DNA of 64,000 nucleotides, taken from the NCBI RefSeq assembly GCF_009870125.1, contig NC_046681.1, positions 13,591,001 to 13,655,000 of the forward strand, in the 5' to 3' direction. The notes under the pieces were generated by a model. It was not told the origin of the DNA, searched no databases, and worked only from the letters and a program-made list of their open reading frames with translations. The stretch comes from Drosophila pseudoobscura. Taxonomy: Eukaryota; Arthropoda; Insecta; Diptera; Drosophilidae. Shown piece by piece: positions 34,901 through 44,844 of the stretch; the stretch's first letter is position 1; the number at the start of each line of letters is the position of its first letter. Position numbers and translations under genes: made by a program.

Positions 34901-37900
34901 AGCAGCCCCAGGAGCAGCCAGGAGTCGAATCTCTGCGAGAGTTGTCGCCATTTGATTGAGAGAAACCTCAGCAATGCCGAGAAGCAGATCAACAGCGATG
35001 TGGTGATACTGAGGCAACACCCAAAGGTATGAAGAGAAGAGGGAAATGGTACAGGGAGGGTGCTAGATGGAGGGACGTACTTAGGGAGATCATCTAGACC
35101 AAAGCATCCCCAATGGATGTCTTTTGCAGAGCCATTCATTCATTCATTCATGAATAATCGCACAGGAGTTTTCCTTGAATACTCAATGGAGATTCCCTTG
35201 AAAACTTTGATGAAAAATCCCCACCAAAATGATTTCTGCTTAAAAATATTGAAAGCGATTCTTGCTTTCGTTTCAAATTGGATTCCCCCTTGGTTTTTTA
35301 TTGAGAGAATTTGCATTGTGGTGTGGCGTAAGAACAGGTTGTTCCGCCGCTGCTGCTGTGGGACTTCCTCGTGGCATGTTCTCACACTCCAACACTCCAT
35401 TCCATCCATTCCATTCTCTTACCTGTCGACTGAATTCTCTGGCCGCTTACCCCGACTGAAAGATACACGCATTAAGCCCCCGCCACGCCCCGCCCCGCTC
35501 CGCCCCGACTCGAGTTTATTTTTAAGTTTGACGCTCATTAGCTTTGTCTCTACGCCTCCACCTCCCCCTTGGTCTCCCGCGTTTCCTCTCCGGTTTCGCC
35601 GTGGTGTTGATATCACTCCAGACACTGCCCTGACCAGGTCCACTTGTTGGTCTTTAATCAATTGTTGGTCTTTTAACGATATGCGGCCTCCTCTGACATG
35701 CCGCAAAACTTGTTGCGTCTCTCAAGACTCTTCTTAGAGCGTCTCCCATTCATGAAACCCCTACCAAAACCACCTTTTCCCGAGCTTCTCTTCTCCATTA
35801 AACCCTTCCTTAAGCCACACAACTTTTGTTTCTTCTACATTTTCTTATCTTTTATGTGGATTTTCCTTTGTTTTATGTTCATTTCCATTGATTTTAATGG
35901 GGCGTATCGTGGTAGCCTCTGGAGGATAGGGCTTATTGAGTTGTAAAGCTCTGATCATTTTATTGATTGGAAAATTTAAAAAAAAATTAACATAATTTTG
36001 TTTGGGGGGGAATTCTAGGGGCATAGTTTTATGGGAATTTAAGGGGCAAACGGATGTGGTGTGTGGCATTGTGGATAATGAAAATAAAAGAGAGAAAAAG
36101 AAGTGGAAGCCTGGGAAAATATTGTGAGAATATTGAGACATAAAATCGTCAAGCCATAAATTATAATAAAAGATAGAAATATTGTATGTTGTAGATACAC
36201 TCGTATATTTTGCCATAAAAAGATACATGTATCTTTTGGTCAAATGTTTGTTCTATGACAGCACTCCGACGATCATCACTTTTTATAAATAAACATATTA
36301 CGGAGAGGCTTCTCTGGGAGCACTTCTATCTGCTTATGCGACACGCTCTGGGAATTAAAATACCTCGAAATCATTGACGAAAGTCAATGAATTCTAAAAC
36401 CTTGCAGCAGCGTTGTATCTAGATACTTTTGACAAGTCACTGGCATCCCCTCGGGGAGCAGATACACAAATCCGCATTCAATGATGAGAATTTCAATCGA
36501 GTGGAATGCCCAACCGACTGCCGAATGATCTCATCTTTTGAATCTCAACTGCAACTGTTCATCTATCTGTTTGTTGTATCTACATATCGTATAAGTATCT
36601 TTTTATTACAGCCCATGGACATGGACATGGCAATTTGTCAATTGTATATTTTATAGTGTTTAATTGACATTCCTCTGTGCGCCTCCTTCCACGTCTTGGT
36701 CTCCCCCCCTCAGCCCCTTTTTGCATACGATCGACTCATTCCATGAGTCAGAAGGTCATTCATTCATCGGGTGGGGAGGCCTATGTGTCTCTGAGGGCAA
36801 TTGATATGTTCCGGTCTCGTGGGTCTCCTCATCATTCATGCGTCAAACCCCCACAGCTACAAGATACAAAATAAAAGATACACATATTCGTATCGTTTTC
36901 CGCTTCTTTGGGCATAACACGACATTTGTTTTGGAATGGAATGGAATTGGAATTGGAATTGGCATGGAATGACCCTTGCGATGGCACTGCCATTCCGCGA
37001 CATCTCCTCTAGGGTTCAGTTCTAAGTTTATTTTTCTAATTCAATTAAATCACAATTTGCATTAAATTGGGGGGTTTTTTCCCCTCCCCCCTTTTTAGAA
37101 CAAATTTGAAAACTGTTTTCAAGTGAGTTTTTGTCGTGTGTCCGTCGTAGGTTGTTTATTTGGCGCCAGTCGACAGGCGACACGGGCAACGGACAACGGC
37201 ACTGAGGAAATGCAAATTACTCGACTTTCAACTGTCTCTCCATCGCTCTCTGCTGCCATCTGTATCTGTATCTGCGAGTGTGAGCTGAATTTATGGGAAT
37301 TTTTATAGAGGCAGTCGCTGTACGCAATTTAAATTTAAACACCAGCCTAGCCTAGTCGCTCTAGTCGTTCGCTTATGTTCTGTTAACTGTGTACTCTATA
37401 GTGTATCTACATACATACGTGTGTGTGTGTGTGTGTGTGTGGGCATGCACTGCCATTTCCTCAATCTATATTTATAGTACCAGCCAGCGATGATTATGAT
37501 GTCATGGTATATACCATTTTTCACCTTTATAATTGGGCTTCTCTTCTTTCTCTCGTTTACAGCAAATCAAAGATGAATTATGCGAAGTTGTCTCGGAAAT
37601 GGAGGTGCTCGATGTGCCCGAAGACTGCAAGCATTCCAACAAGGACAAGCAAATGTCCATTGGTCGCAAAAAGTTCAATATGGATCCGAAAAAAGGTAAG
37701 TGTATAGATAAAGTATCTCCAGAGATCAAAACTAAGACAAATATGAGGATATAATGATTATTCCTCGTTTATGCAAGTCGCGCGTAATGCAGCAGCGTAC
37801 CTCGGTCGGTTTGATGGGAGGATGCCTGGCTACGCATGGGCCACTTGATGTGTTGTTCTAGAAAGATGACAATTGTGTGGATACTGTACAAATCCTAGTA

Positions 37901-40900
37901 ATTTCGCAGAAACTTTGAGTGGACTTTTCCTCTTATTCGCCCGCCCAATGATTCACCCCGAATCAATATGCAAATGTAATATTTGCTCAATTCAAGAGAG
38001 GTTCCTCCTCTACAATCAGTGGAATCCCAATTCGAGGGGAGTGTCCCTCAAAAGTCGAGAAATGTAAAGTTTGCTGATGATTTAAATGAAATCTCAATGT
38101 CGACGACGACGACATGACACCAGACGACGACAACGACAACGACGACAATAATGGAGTCAGATGAAATGCTTTATAATTGAGCTGATGACTGAAGAGAAGA
38201 GTAGAGGAGACATCGTGCTACCATTGGAGATGGAGTTGGAGATTGTGGTGGGGTGTGGTGTGGTGGTGTTGGGGGCTCTCCATGAGAGCGTGTCGCGGCG
38301 CCAAAAGGCAAAATTACCATGCAAATTTCCACGCAAATGAAAAGCGGAGGAGAGAGGTGTAGGTGCTGGTGTGAGGGGGAGGGGGAGGGGTGACACGTAC
38401 GTCCAATAATAATTTCGACGTTAATTTAATAACGTAATGAGCCCGAAACGAAATGTAAATGCAACAGCGCCAGAATGTGCAGCAGGCGGCAGTCGGAAAG
38501 CAGCCATGGGACGGGGATGCGGGTGTCGGAGGGACGGAGGACAGGGCGTTCCACTATCTTAAAAGTCTGACAAATTTGACAGTTCGTTGACATCTGAAGT
38601 ACGTGGTACGCGTACGCTTATGCTCCTCCTCCAGTGTTTAATTTAATGGAAATGGAAATGTCAATGCCGCAATATCCAGCAAGAACTTGTCTCCGGGGAG
38701 GACCCGGACCCGGACCCGACCCTCAGACATCAGTGCGTTGACAGAAGGAAGGGAAGGGAGGGTGGCATGTGGGATGATGTATGGGATATGTCGAAAGATG
38801 AAGGCTAAACACATTTATGGGAGCGTGGAGGGAAACGTTAGCACCTCATTAGAAAAGGGATCCTCTCATGTTAGATCTAATGCTAAATGGGATCTGTAAT
38901 TATATATTTGACGTGCGACTCGTTGGGTTTTCGCAGAAGCATTTCGGTAGTTCTACCCCTCGGAAAGGTGCAAGATCTCGTGTTAAATGAGAAGAAGTAT
39001 CCCATTTCAGTGTGAAATTACTTTTACCTATCGAAGGGTGGAGTATTTATTGATACTAGAAGATTGTATCCCATTTGCCCTCTGGAAAGGCGAAAGATCG
39101 ACTGTTGAATGGCAAGTTATTTCGTAATAGAATGACTCCAAACTCCAGACCACATCCCACCTTAAATTTTGATAGCACTTTTCATGTTTTCCATGTTTTA
39201 AAATGTCTCTGGTCGGAGGGGGGTGACCCACATGTCGGCGTGTTTGCTTATGGAACACGTCTCTCCAAAACATCTCAATTTCTTTGGCCTATCAGAGCAG
39301 CCCTCCTTCCACCCTCCAGCACACATTTTTAAAAGCCAATCAAATATTTACGTCAACCTCTCTTGGCCATAAATTAACGTCGACAAGTCAAAATTAGGCC
39401 ATGCAACATCTTCCCGCAACACACACACGCACGCATCGGGGGGTGGGGCATGAGGCACATCCTGTGCGGAATGCCAGATATCTAGACACGAGTATATGTT
39501 TACATATATACGGCAGAGGGAGCACAATAAAAATGCTAATCCAAAGAGGGACGACGACTGATGGGTGGGTGGCGGCGGTGGGGGTGGAGTTGGGGTTTAG
39601 CGACCCAATAACAAAAGCCAAATCGAATCCCGACCAGAGACGAGACATTTTGTCGTCGCTTATTAAAAAACTTCCACACGAGAATGTGTGGTGGCTACCT
39701 CGGCCCCCAGGAGGTGGAGGCGGAGGCAGAGGAAGGCAGGGTGCAGGGTGGCAGGAGTGGTGTCATCGTCATTTGTCGCCCTTTATCGGCCGATTATCAG
39801 CAATATACGGAAACACACGCACATATAGATAGACACAGACACACACGCACACAAAGATACAAAAGCAACACACACAAACAGATACAGATACAGATACTTA
39901 AATTAAATAGCACACAAATGTGCCATCCATAACGCGCAAACGACGTCGGGGAATGGGTTGGGGTGGAGAGGCAAGGGGCCTGCCCAAGGTATATTCCACA
40001 GAAAGGAGGAACAGTCCCCGAGCAAAGAACGTGGCGGAGGATCCCCGTTACCTTCTCTTGAATCTACCTCGGGGTCCCTCGGGGCGATGTTAATCGCACG
40101 TGATGTCCTCCGAAGTCACGCAAAAACTTTTTGTTTACGAAAAAGTCGAATATTGTGGTGTGGTTGGGGGGGCCACAGGCCACAGACCACCATTCCTGTT
40201 GGGTACCCCTCCCTTTTGCTATTTGCAGATTTCTCATTATCGATGTCGTTTGTGTGTGATTATTGTCGCTGTCCTTGGAAGTTGTCATCGTCAGCGTCAA
40301 CGTCAACGTCATCGCAGATTTCAATCGGCAAATCCAATTTCTACAATGCACGCCCGGGCGCCACCTGGCGTCTTGAAGCCGCAACAAGCTATTGTTGTAC
40401 CGTAGAATATTAGGAGAATAGGATAGGAGGGGTATATGGTATTTGTGGGTATCTATGTAACGGGCAGAAAGGAGCGTTGCAGAAACCTTAAAGAATGTTT
40501 CTTTCAGAACTAGCAGAGGATTCGATACAGATTCCAAATCCCATCAAAGGGTATCTGCCAGTCGTTACATCTCTCGCACATTCCATTGTTTGTTTTGTTT
40601 ACTTTTAATAATTCCATCGAGATTCTATAGAGACTCGCATTGAACTTCTCCGATAGCGGCGTTTCCTCCTCCGCTTGTCCGCCCTCTCTTTGATTGGCAA
40701 ATAATGACATCGTTACCGACCGACCGACCCACCGACCGACCGACGGGGCGCTCCTTCTGTTCTCGCTTTTTTTCCTCGTTGCCCGATGTTTATGGAGATT
40801 GCGCTTTGGTTTATGTTGCGGTTCGCTGGCTCTCCAATGGCCACAAAATGGTCGTATATGGGGGCACATTATATGATTTGATTATTGCTTCGTTCTTGGG

Positions 40901-42971
40901 CTTCCGGGTGCGCGTTCTTATCGATTACATTACGGGGAGTTACAGTGGAAACTTCTATGGGGAGCCTCTATGAAACTCCATCTCTAATATACCTTACTTT
41001 CTTTCCCTTTTCCAGGCATTGAGTATCTCGTGGAGAACCGACTGCTGCGTCACGATCCCCAGGATGTGGCGCATTTCCTCTACAAGGGCGAGGGCCTCAA
41101 TAAAACGGCCATAGGTGAGTGGGGAATACCCCAGCCTGAAGTCATAAATCGACCTTCTTTTATGGCCAGCGCGAAATTCAATTAAACGCATAACCAACAT
41201 TTATTTTAACTGCCTTTTCGGTGCGTTCTTTCCAGGCGATTACCTCGGCGAAAAGAACGATTTCAACGAGGATGTCCTCAAGGCCTTCGTGGCGCTACAC
41301 GACTTTACCAATCTCATTCTAGTGCAGGCCCTAAGGTAGGTCCACCCTCCAGCCCACCTGTTGTAATTATCGCTAATGGGAATTTCCTCTTCTTTTCTCT
41401 TCAACAGACAATTTCTCTGGTCGTTTCGACTGCCCGGCGAGGCGCAGAAGATCGATCGAATGATGGAGTGCTTTGCACAGCGCTACTGCCAGCTGAATCT
41501 GGACATCTTCACCAACACGGACACATGCTATGTGCTCAGCTTTGCCATTATAATGCTCAATACATCGCTGCACAATCCATCGGTGGGTACTGCCAATTGC
41601 TAGGATATGCAGTGGATTGGATAGCTCCTGCCTTTAGATCGCATTCAGATATAATTTGATTCGAACAGGCCATTCATCAAGGGGTATTGTGTGGTGGATT
41701 CATCCAAAAATACCCCCAGATCTGTTCTTTTCAATTTATTTGGCCCTCTTCCCACTCCCAACCGGATGTTCGTACTGTTGGCAGCACGTCAGGAAGTTGT
41801 TGCTTATGCCAAAAAACCGAAAGAACTGCCTGAATCGACTCGACGCGTGGCCCGGCCCATGGGCTGTCCTTCAACTGCGAAATTGAATTCCTATTTGCCG
41901 GTTGTCAGGCCACAATTATCGACGTCGACGTCGCCGCGACGCAACGCGGCAGCGATTCACTTCCGCATGCTGCGTCGTGAGTGACAGGGCGTGCGTCCGT
42001 CCCGTCCGATCGTTAGAGAAATTACACCACTCGCACGGTCTGCTGCCGTCGCTTGGGTTGTGGTCGCTATTAATAGGTCAAGTGTAGGGGAATCCACACA
42101 CCATGCCACAGCTCGTGGCATATTCTAGGGCACTTCTGAAAACGATATCAGCGGAGGCGAATTGCTTGCTAATTAAGAGCCATTACATGCCATGCAATAG
42201 TTGAAGCCATGCTAACCCTTGATTCTTGACTCTTTCTGTCGTCATTAGGTCAAAGACAAACCCACCGTTGAGCAATTCATCTCGATGAATCGTGGCATCA
42301 ACAACGGCGGGGACTTGCCCCGCGGCCTGCTGGAGTCCCTCTACGAGTCCATACGCACCGAGCCATTCAAAATACCCCAAGACGATGGCAACGATCTGAT
42401 GCACACCTTCTTCAACCCCGACAAGGAGGGCTGGCTGTGGAAGCAGGGCGGCAGGTGAGTGACTGACTGATCCATGCCTGAGTAGATATCCATACTTACG
42501 TGTATATGCTTCCATTTGCAGATACAAATCGTGGAAGAGACGCTGGTTCATATTGAACGACAATTGCCTCTACTACTTTGAATACACCACCGACAAGGAG
42601 CCGCGTGGCATTATACCGCTGGAGAATATATCGGTGCGGGAGATACACGATCGCAGCAAACCGCATTGCTTCGAGCTGTTTGCCACTGGCGGTGCCGATA
42701 TAATCAAGGCCTGCAAGACTGATTCCGAGGGCAAGGTGAGTCATTTTCAATATAGAACAATAGAAGAATGTCCCACAGAAATATGTACTAATCATTTGTT
42801 CTTTCTCATTCGCATTAGGTGGTGGAGGGCAAGCATACCGTGTACCGCATGTCCGCCGCTACGGAGGAGGACCAGCAGGAGTGGATCAAGCGGCTGACGC
42901 AGTCGATCAGCCACAACCCGTTCTACGATATCCTAGTACAAAGAAAGAAAAAGGCGCTCAGCAAGAGTTAG
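6496..42971 (+). CDS. step: Steppke, cytohesin-type ARF guanine-nucleotide exchange factor (Sec7-PH)
   Basis: Exchanges GDP for GTP on ARF GTPases at the plasma membrane and acts in insulin and growth-factor signalling and in furrow membrane dynamics (known for the family). Coding exons: 6496-6574, 7195-7268, 37563-37695, 41016-41114, 41236-41335, 41408-41582, 42249-42454, 42522-42735, 42819-42971. All junctions have GT/AG borders and matching phases, giving 410 residues, about the usual cytohesin length. Order: short N-terminus, coiled coil (about 27-66), Sec7 domain (about 85-275) with [13 protein letters not shown] and the catalytic Glu at about 173, then PH domain (about 281-397) with WKRRWFIL and [12 protein letters not shown], and a basic tail RKKK. 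The linker reads GG before the PH strand, the diglycine form that in mammals prefers PI(3,4,5)P3. MISAM has a second ATG at 6508, so the start could be either. Intron 2 is about 30.3 kb and holds alternative first exons. Confidence 0.93.
6575..7194 (+). other. step intron 1
   Basis: GT/AG intron of phase 1 (donor CAG then GTAAAC, acceptor TTTGCAG at 7188-7194). It holds TG-rich tracts near 6765-6785 and 7075-7095 and a CTG/GCTG-rich stretch. No other feature seen. Confidence 0.8.
7269..8499 (+). other. step large intron, 5' part
   Basis: Pyrimidine-rich CT/TTC tracts at about 7610-7690 resemble GAGA-factor-type sequence. No exon, RNA gene or intact mobile element is visible. Confidence 0.5.
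8500..8752 (+). CDS. step: step alternative first exon, short N-terminus (16 codons, CDS 8705-8752)
   Basis: An ATG at 8705 opens 16 codons reading [16 protein letters not shown] up to a strong donor (AAG then GTGAGT at 8753). The donor is in phase 0, exactly what the next common exon at 37563 (CAA ATC AAA) requires. The 200 bases before the ATG look like a fly 5' UTR: A/T-rich, with a CTG run and a TG run. Spliced to the common exons this would give a 375-residue isoform with a basic N-terminus in place of the first half of the coiled coil. It could also be a chance ATG in an untranslated exon. Phase match, donor strength and in-frame reading support it; no transcript evidence is available. 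Confidence 0.45.
8753..12200 (+). other. step large intron, segment between alternative promoters
   Basis: No coding exon with credible borders. Simple repeats include a GT run near 9317-9332, a long CT run at 10723-10748 (GAGA-type, often nucleosome-poor in flies) and GGACA repeats near 11071-11090. The rest is unremarkable noncoding DNA. Confidence 0.45.
12208..12299 (+). promoter_or_regulatory. candidate internal promoter with TATA boxes
   Basis: A TATATATA lies at 12208-12215 and a canonical TATAAAA at 12293-12299. The 500 bases that follow are A-rich with CGA/AACG words, the texture of Drosophila 5' UTRs, so an untranslated first exon of step could begin near 12.32 kb. No initiator of good quality and no decisive donor could be placed, so this is a weak call. 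Confidence 0.25.
12300..15600 (+). other. step large intron: possible UTR exon, then plain noncoding DNA
   Basis: About 12.32-12.83 kb may be an untranslated exon (see candidate TATA boxes). Beyond it I see a CT-rich tract near 13170-13220. A degenerate dispersed-repeat-like segment lies around 14485-14560, with the words TATACCC, then TTTTGAGCAGATG. No coding exon found. Confidence 0.35.
15601..15975. repeat. diverged tandem repeat, unit about 91-106 bases
   Basis: The phrase AACRTTTGAGAATG, followed by an A-rich part, AGTACA or ACAGTT, then a CCNTTNCCAT part, recurs at 15601, 15692, 15786 and 15892. Copy 4 is the most diverged. A weaker relative (GAGAATGCAG) occurs near 15465. It looks like an old minisatellite of four units inside the step intron. 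Confidence 0.55.
15976..23079 (+). other. step large intron, noncoding with microsatellites
   Basis: No credible exon. Simple repeats include GA at 16307-16335, CAG near 16921-16937, CCGAA repeats at about 18312-18335, GT near 21402-21425 and an AG/GGAGA-rich stretch at 21700-21850. Reading frames up to about 200 codons (for example 20246-20839) lack codon or domain character. Words resembling a dispersed repeat (TACCCTTTAAGGAGGGTAT) occur near 20300, and a weaker relative near 19940. Confidence 0.45.
23080..23470 (+). repeat. purine-rich GGAAT/GGAAAG degenerate array
   Basis: About 390 bases in which GGAAT, GGAAAG and GAATGA words repeat irregularly on the plus strand, with almost no pyrimidine runs. 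The strand asymmetry and irregular pentamers suggest a decayed (GGAAT)n-type simple repeat. Confidence 0.6.
23471..30140 (+). other. step large intron, noncoding, rich in AGATAC/GTATCT
   Basis: No credible exon. Simple repeats: GATACA at 24260-24290, GA at 25876-25903, a (CAAT)n run at 27632-27660, CCATT near 28029-28047. The hexamer AGATAC and its complement recur throughout, some as inverted pairs (25797-25812, 27373-27388, 27961-27974, 28269-28283). Confidence 0.5.
30150..30460. repeat. AT-rich tandem tract (ATAAATATAAAAA-like)
   Basis: Almost pure A/T sequence with ATAAATATAAAAAATA units repeated imperfectly from about 30160 to 30290, followed by A/T-rich DNA to 30460. A simple-sequence expansion, with no coding or mobile-element features. 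Confidence 0.7.
30461..33500 (+). other. step large intron upstream of the long alternative exon
   Basis: Noncoding DNA with CT-rich and TTCC-rich tracts (31300-31450, 31620-31830, 32600-32850) and a GT run near 31252-31270. A repeated CTCTGG occurs at about 32998-33022. No exon could be supported. Confidence 0.45.
33860..35026 (+). CDS. step: step alternative first coding exon, long 389-codon N-terminus
   Basis: One large exon opens at ATG 33860 and ends at a donor (AAG then GTATGA) in phase 0, matching the common exon at 37563. Joined, it gives a 748-residue isoform: 389 unique residues plus the second half of the coiled coil, Sec7 and PH. An in-frame TGA at 33815-33817 shows that the coding part starts at or after 33818, so the ATG at 33860 ([20 protein letters not shown]) is the likely start. 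Visible: basic/Ser start, a Cys-rich patch CVRCFCNLL, a TPTPTP and [11 protein letters not shown] region suited to SH3 partners, [10 protein letters not shown], and Asn and Gln runs near the end. The frame stays open while the neighbouring DNA is full of stops, and it shows strong G/C at third positions. Whether it has its own promoter or an upstream UTR exon is not visible. The unique part resembles no domain I know. Confidence 0.8.
35027..37562 (+). other. step intron between long alternative exon and common exon
   Basis: Noncoding. It holds inverted AGATAC pairs at 36221-36234 and 36415-36426, TGGAAT repeats near 36935-36965 and a GT run at 37418-37441. It ends in the acceptor CTCGTTTACAG (37552-37562). 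Confidence 0.6.
37696..41015 (+). other. step intron 3
   Basis: A 3.3-kb intron of phase 1 between GTAAGT at 37696 and TTCCAG ending at 41015. It holds CGA/ACGACG repeats (38101-38150), a GGT/GTGGTG stretch (38240-38270), CCGA repeats at 40720-40743 and a CACACA/CAGATA tract at 39815-39900. Several frames of 100-150 codons lack coding character. Confidence 0.7.
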
Positions 42972-44690
42972 TATTAAGACAGAGCTCGGCCTAAACATAT
43001 TTGTCTTGGATCTCAGTGAAACCCTGCAGCGCGTGTGTGGCAGTGGCGGCGGCGTCGGCGGCTCTCCCCTTATATATACATCTACATATACTACCTTTTA
43101 TACCATTTATTGTTCATTATTGTATGTTTGTGTGTGTGTGTGTTCGCATGCGTGAGAAATTGCAATGTTTAGCCAATACAAGAGAGTATCTGTAGTTTGT
43201 TCACCTTGCGGTTTGCCCCAATTCGTCCTCTGCCGCCCCGCCCCCGCCCTGCCACACGCCGACGCACTCCGAACCGCAAACTTTGTCTCTATTGTTGTGA
43301 TATAATTTATTTAAGCATTAAGCAGTACAATACGGAAGAAACAGAAACCGAAACAGAACCAGAATACATGAAATTGCATCGTTAAGAAATACACATCTGA
43401 AAAATCTTCAAATTAGTGCAAATTACCTTTAGTTTCATTGTACGCCTAAGTCTACGAATATGTCTTTTCAAAATAGAGCACCTACCACCTAAGTTGTCCC
43501 CACACCCACGCCCCACCCCCCACTCTATGATAGATGGATGGACGGATGGATGGTCCTTAGAGCTATGAAACATATCCCAGCAGTCGCCAAACTCCTATTT
43601 GATTATCTGTTTGTTTGATGCGAATGAAGAAACGGCTCAATAACTTTTGCTTGGCAATTATTATATGTGTATCGTATTGTATAGACAAAGGCCTTTCCTT
43701 TCCTTTTCTGAGAATTGTATTTGTATTGTAAACGCTAAAACAACGAATGAACCCAGAAAACTGAAACTGAAAATTGTAAAAATCTGCACTCTTAAATTAA
43801 CAGATCCAATACAGAAATGCATTTATATACTCGTACATAGGGGAACAATTGTTGTGTAGACAAAGCTAATTGTAATTGTAATCAACCAAAGATCTGATTT
43901 AATGTCTGCTTCCACATCCAAGTCGAATGATTGTCGTATATTGTATATTCATCTGAATTGGAATGAATTTATCATTTGTAATGTTTTCCGTAAATGCATT
44001 TTGTATTGCCTTTTGTTAATTTGAATAGTTAAGAGACGACGAACCAACCACAAAGTGTTCCTGCCAGAGAGATGAAAACGTTGTAGCCACAGATCCACAA
44101 AGAACTCCGATGCCAGCATGACTCTTATGATAGCTGTAAGACGCTGTTATCCATAATCGTAGATTGTGATAAGCATTGATGGATGCCAGATCCTGTGTGG
44201 TTTTTGTTTGTTTCGCGACTGAAGGATACGACTTCGTCACATCACATCGCACACTGCAATGTCATTTACCCAACTTGCCTTGTTTCTCGTTGTTAATCGA
44301 TATCCAGCAAGCATATTGTTTGAATTTCACACTTGGGACTTTCTTGTCATATGAATTATTTGGAAACCATACAGTCCCAAACATTTATGCAATATTATAA
44401 TTAATTTAGATATCTTAACCGTGTACTACCATCTTTATTAGCACATATGTATTCACTATATCATAGATTAATGTAATCATATGTACATAATGACATATTG
44501 GATAGATACAACATATGCTTAAAAACTCTTCGGTGAGACTCATCTGCGCCTCAACGCGGATACAGTGCCCCACGAAGTTAATGTCCCGCAAGGGCACTAA
44601 ATCGAATTGTATAGGTTTGGCGTACGACTATATAAACGTGCGTTTTAGCATTATTAATAAACGGATCAACATTTGTACATAATACGATGT
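42972..44690 (+). other. step 3' UTR
   Basis: The AT-rich sequence after the TAG at 42969-42971 has no further exon. A TTATTAATAAA signal sits at 44656-44661, so the longest 3' UTR would be about 1.7 kb. Two exact Pumilio-type elements TGTACATA lie at 44482-44489 and 44674-44681; the second lies just past the AATAAA and may be beyond the cleavage site. Earlier poly(A) sites are possible. Confidence 0.5.
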
Positions 44691-44844
44691 TATTTGTATA
44701 AGTATGCCAGTTAGTAATACCATAGCATAGTATTTTGTATTGCTTTAGCAGTAACATGGACAGAATATTATATAAAGCAACATATATACATTAAATATAT
44801 ATTGTATAGTTTATTACAAAATCAAAAAACAATTTCATATGTTT

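Noticed and set aside
33776-35020. A 414-codon open frame on the minus strand.
   Set aside because: It lies opposite the long step exon in a register that mirrors its G/C-ending codons; it has no domain, no splice context, and its residues are runs of Ala/Arg/Gly typical of antisense shadow.
41691-41984. A 97-codon frame in the step intron between Sec7 exons.
   Set aside because: It starts on GTG, has no ATG near its start, and the flanking exons join in phase 0 without it.
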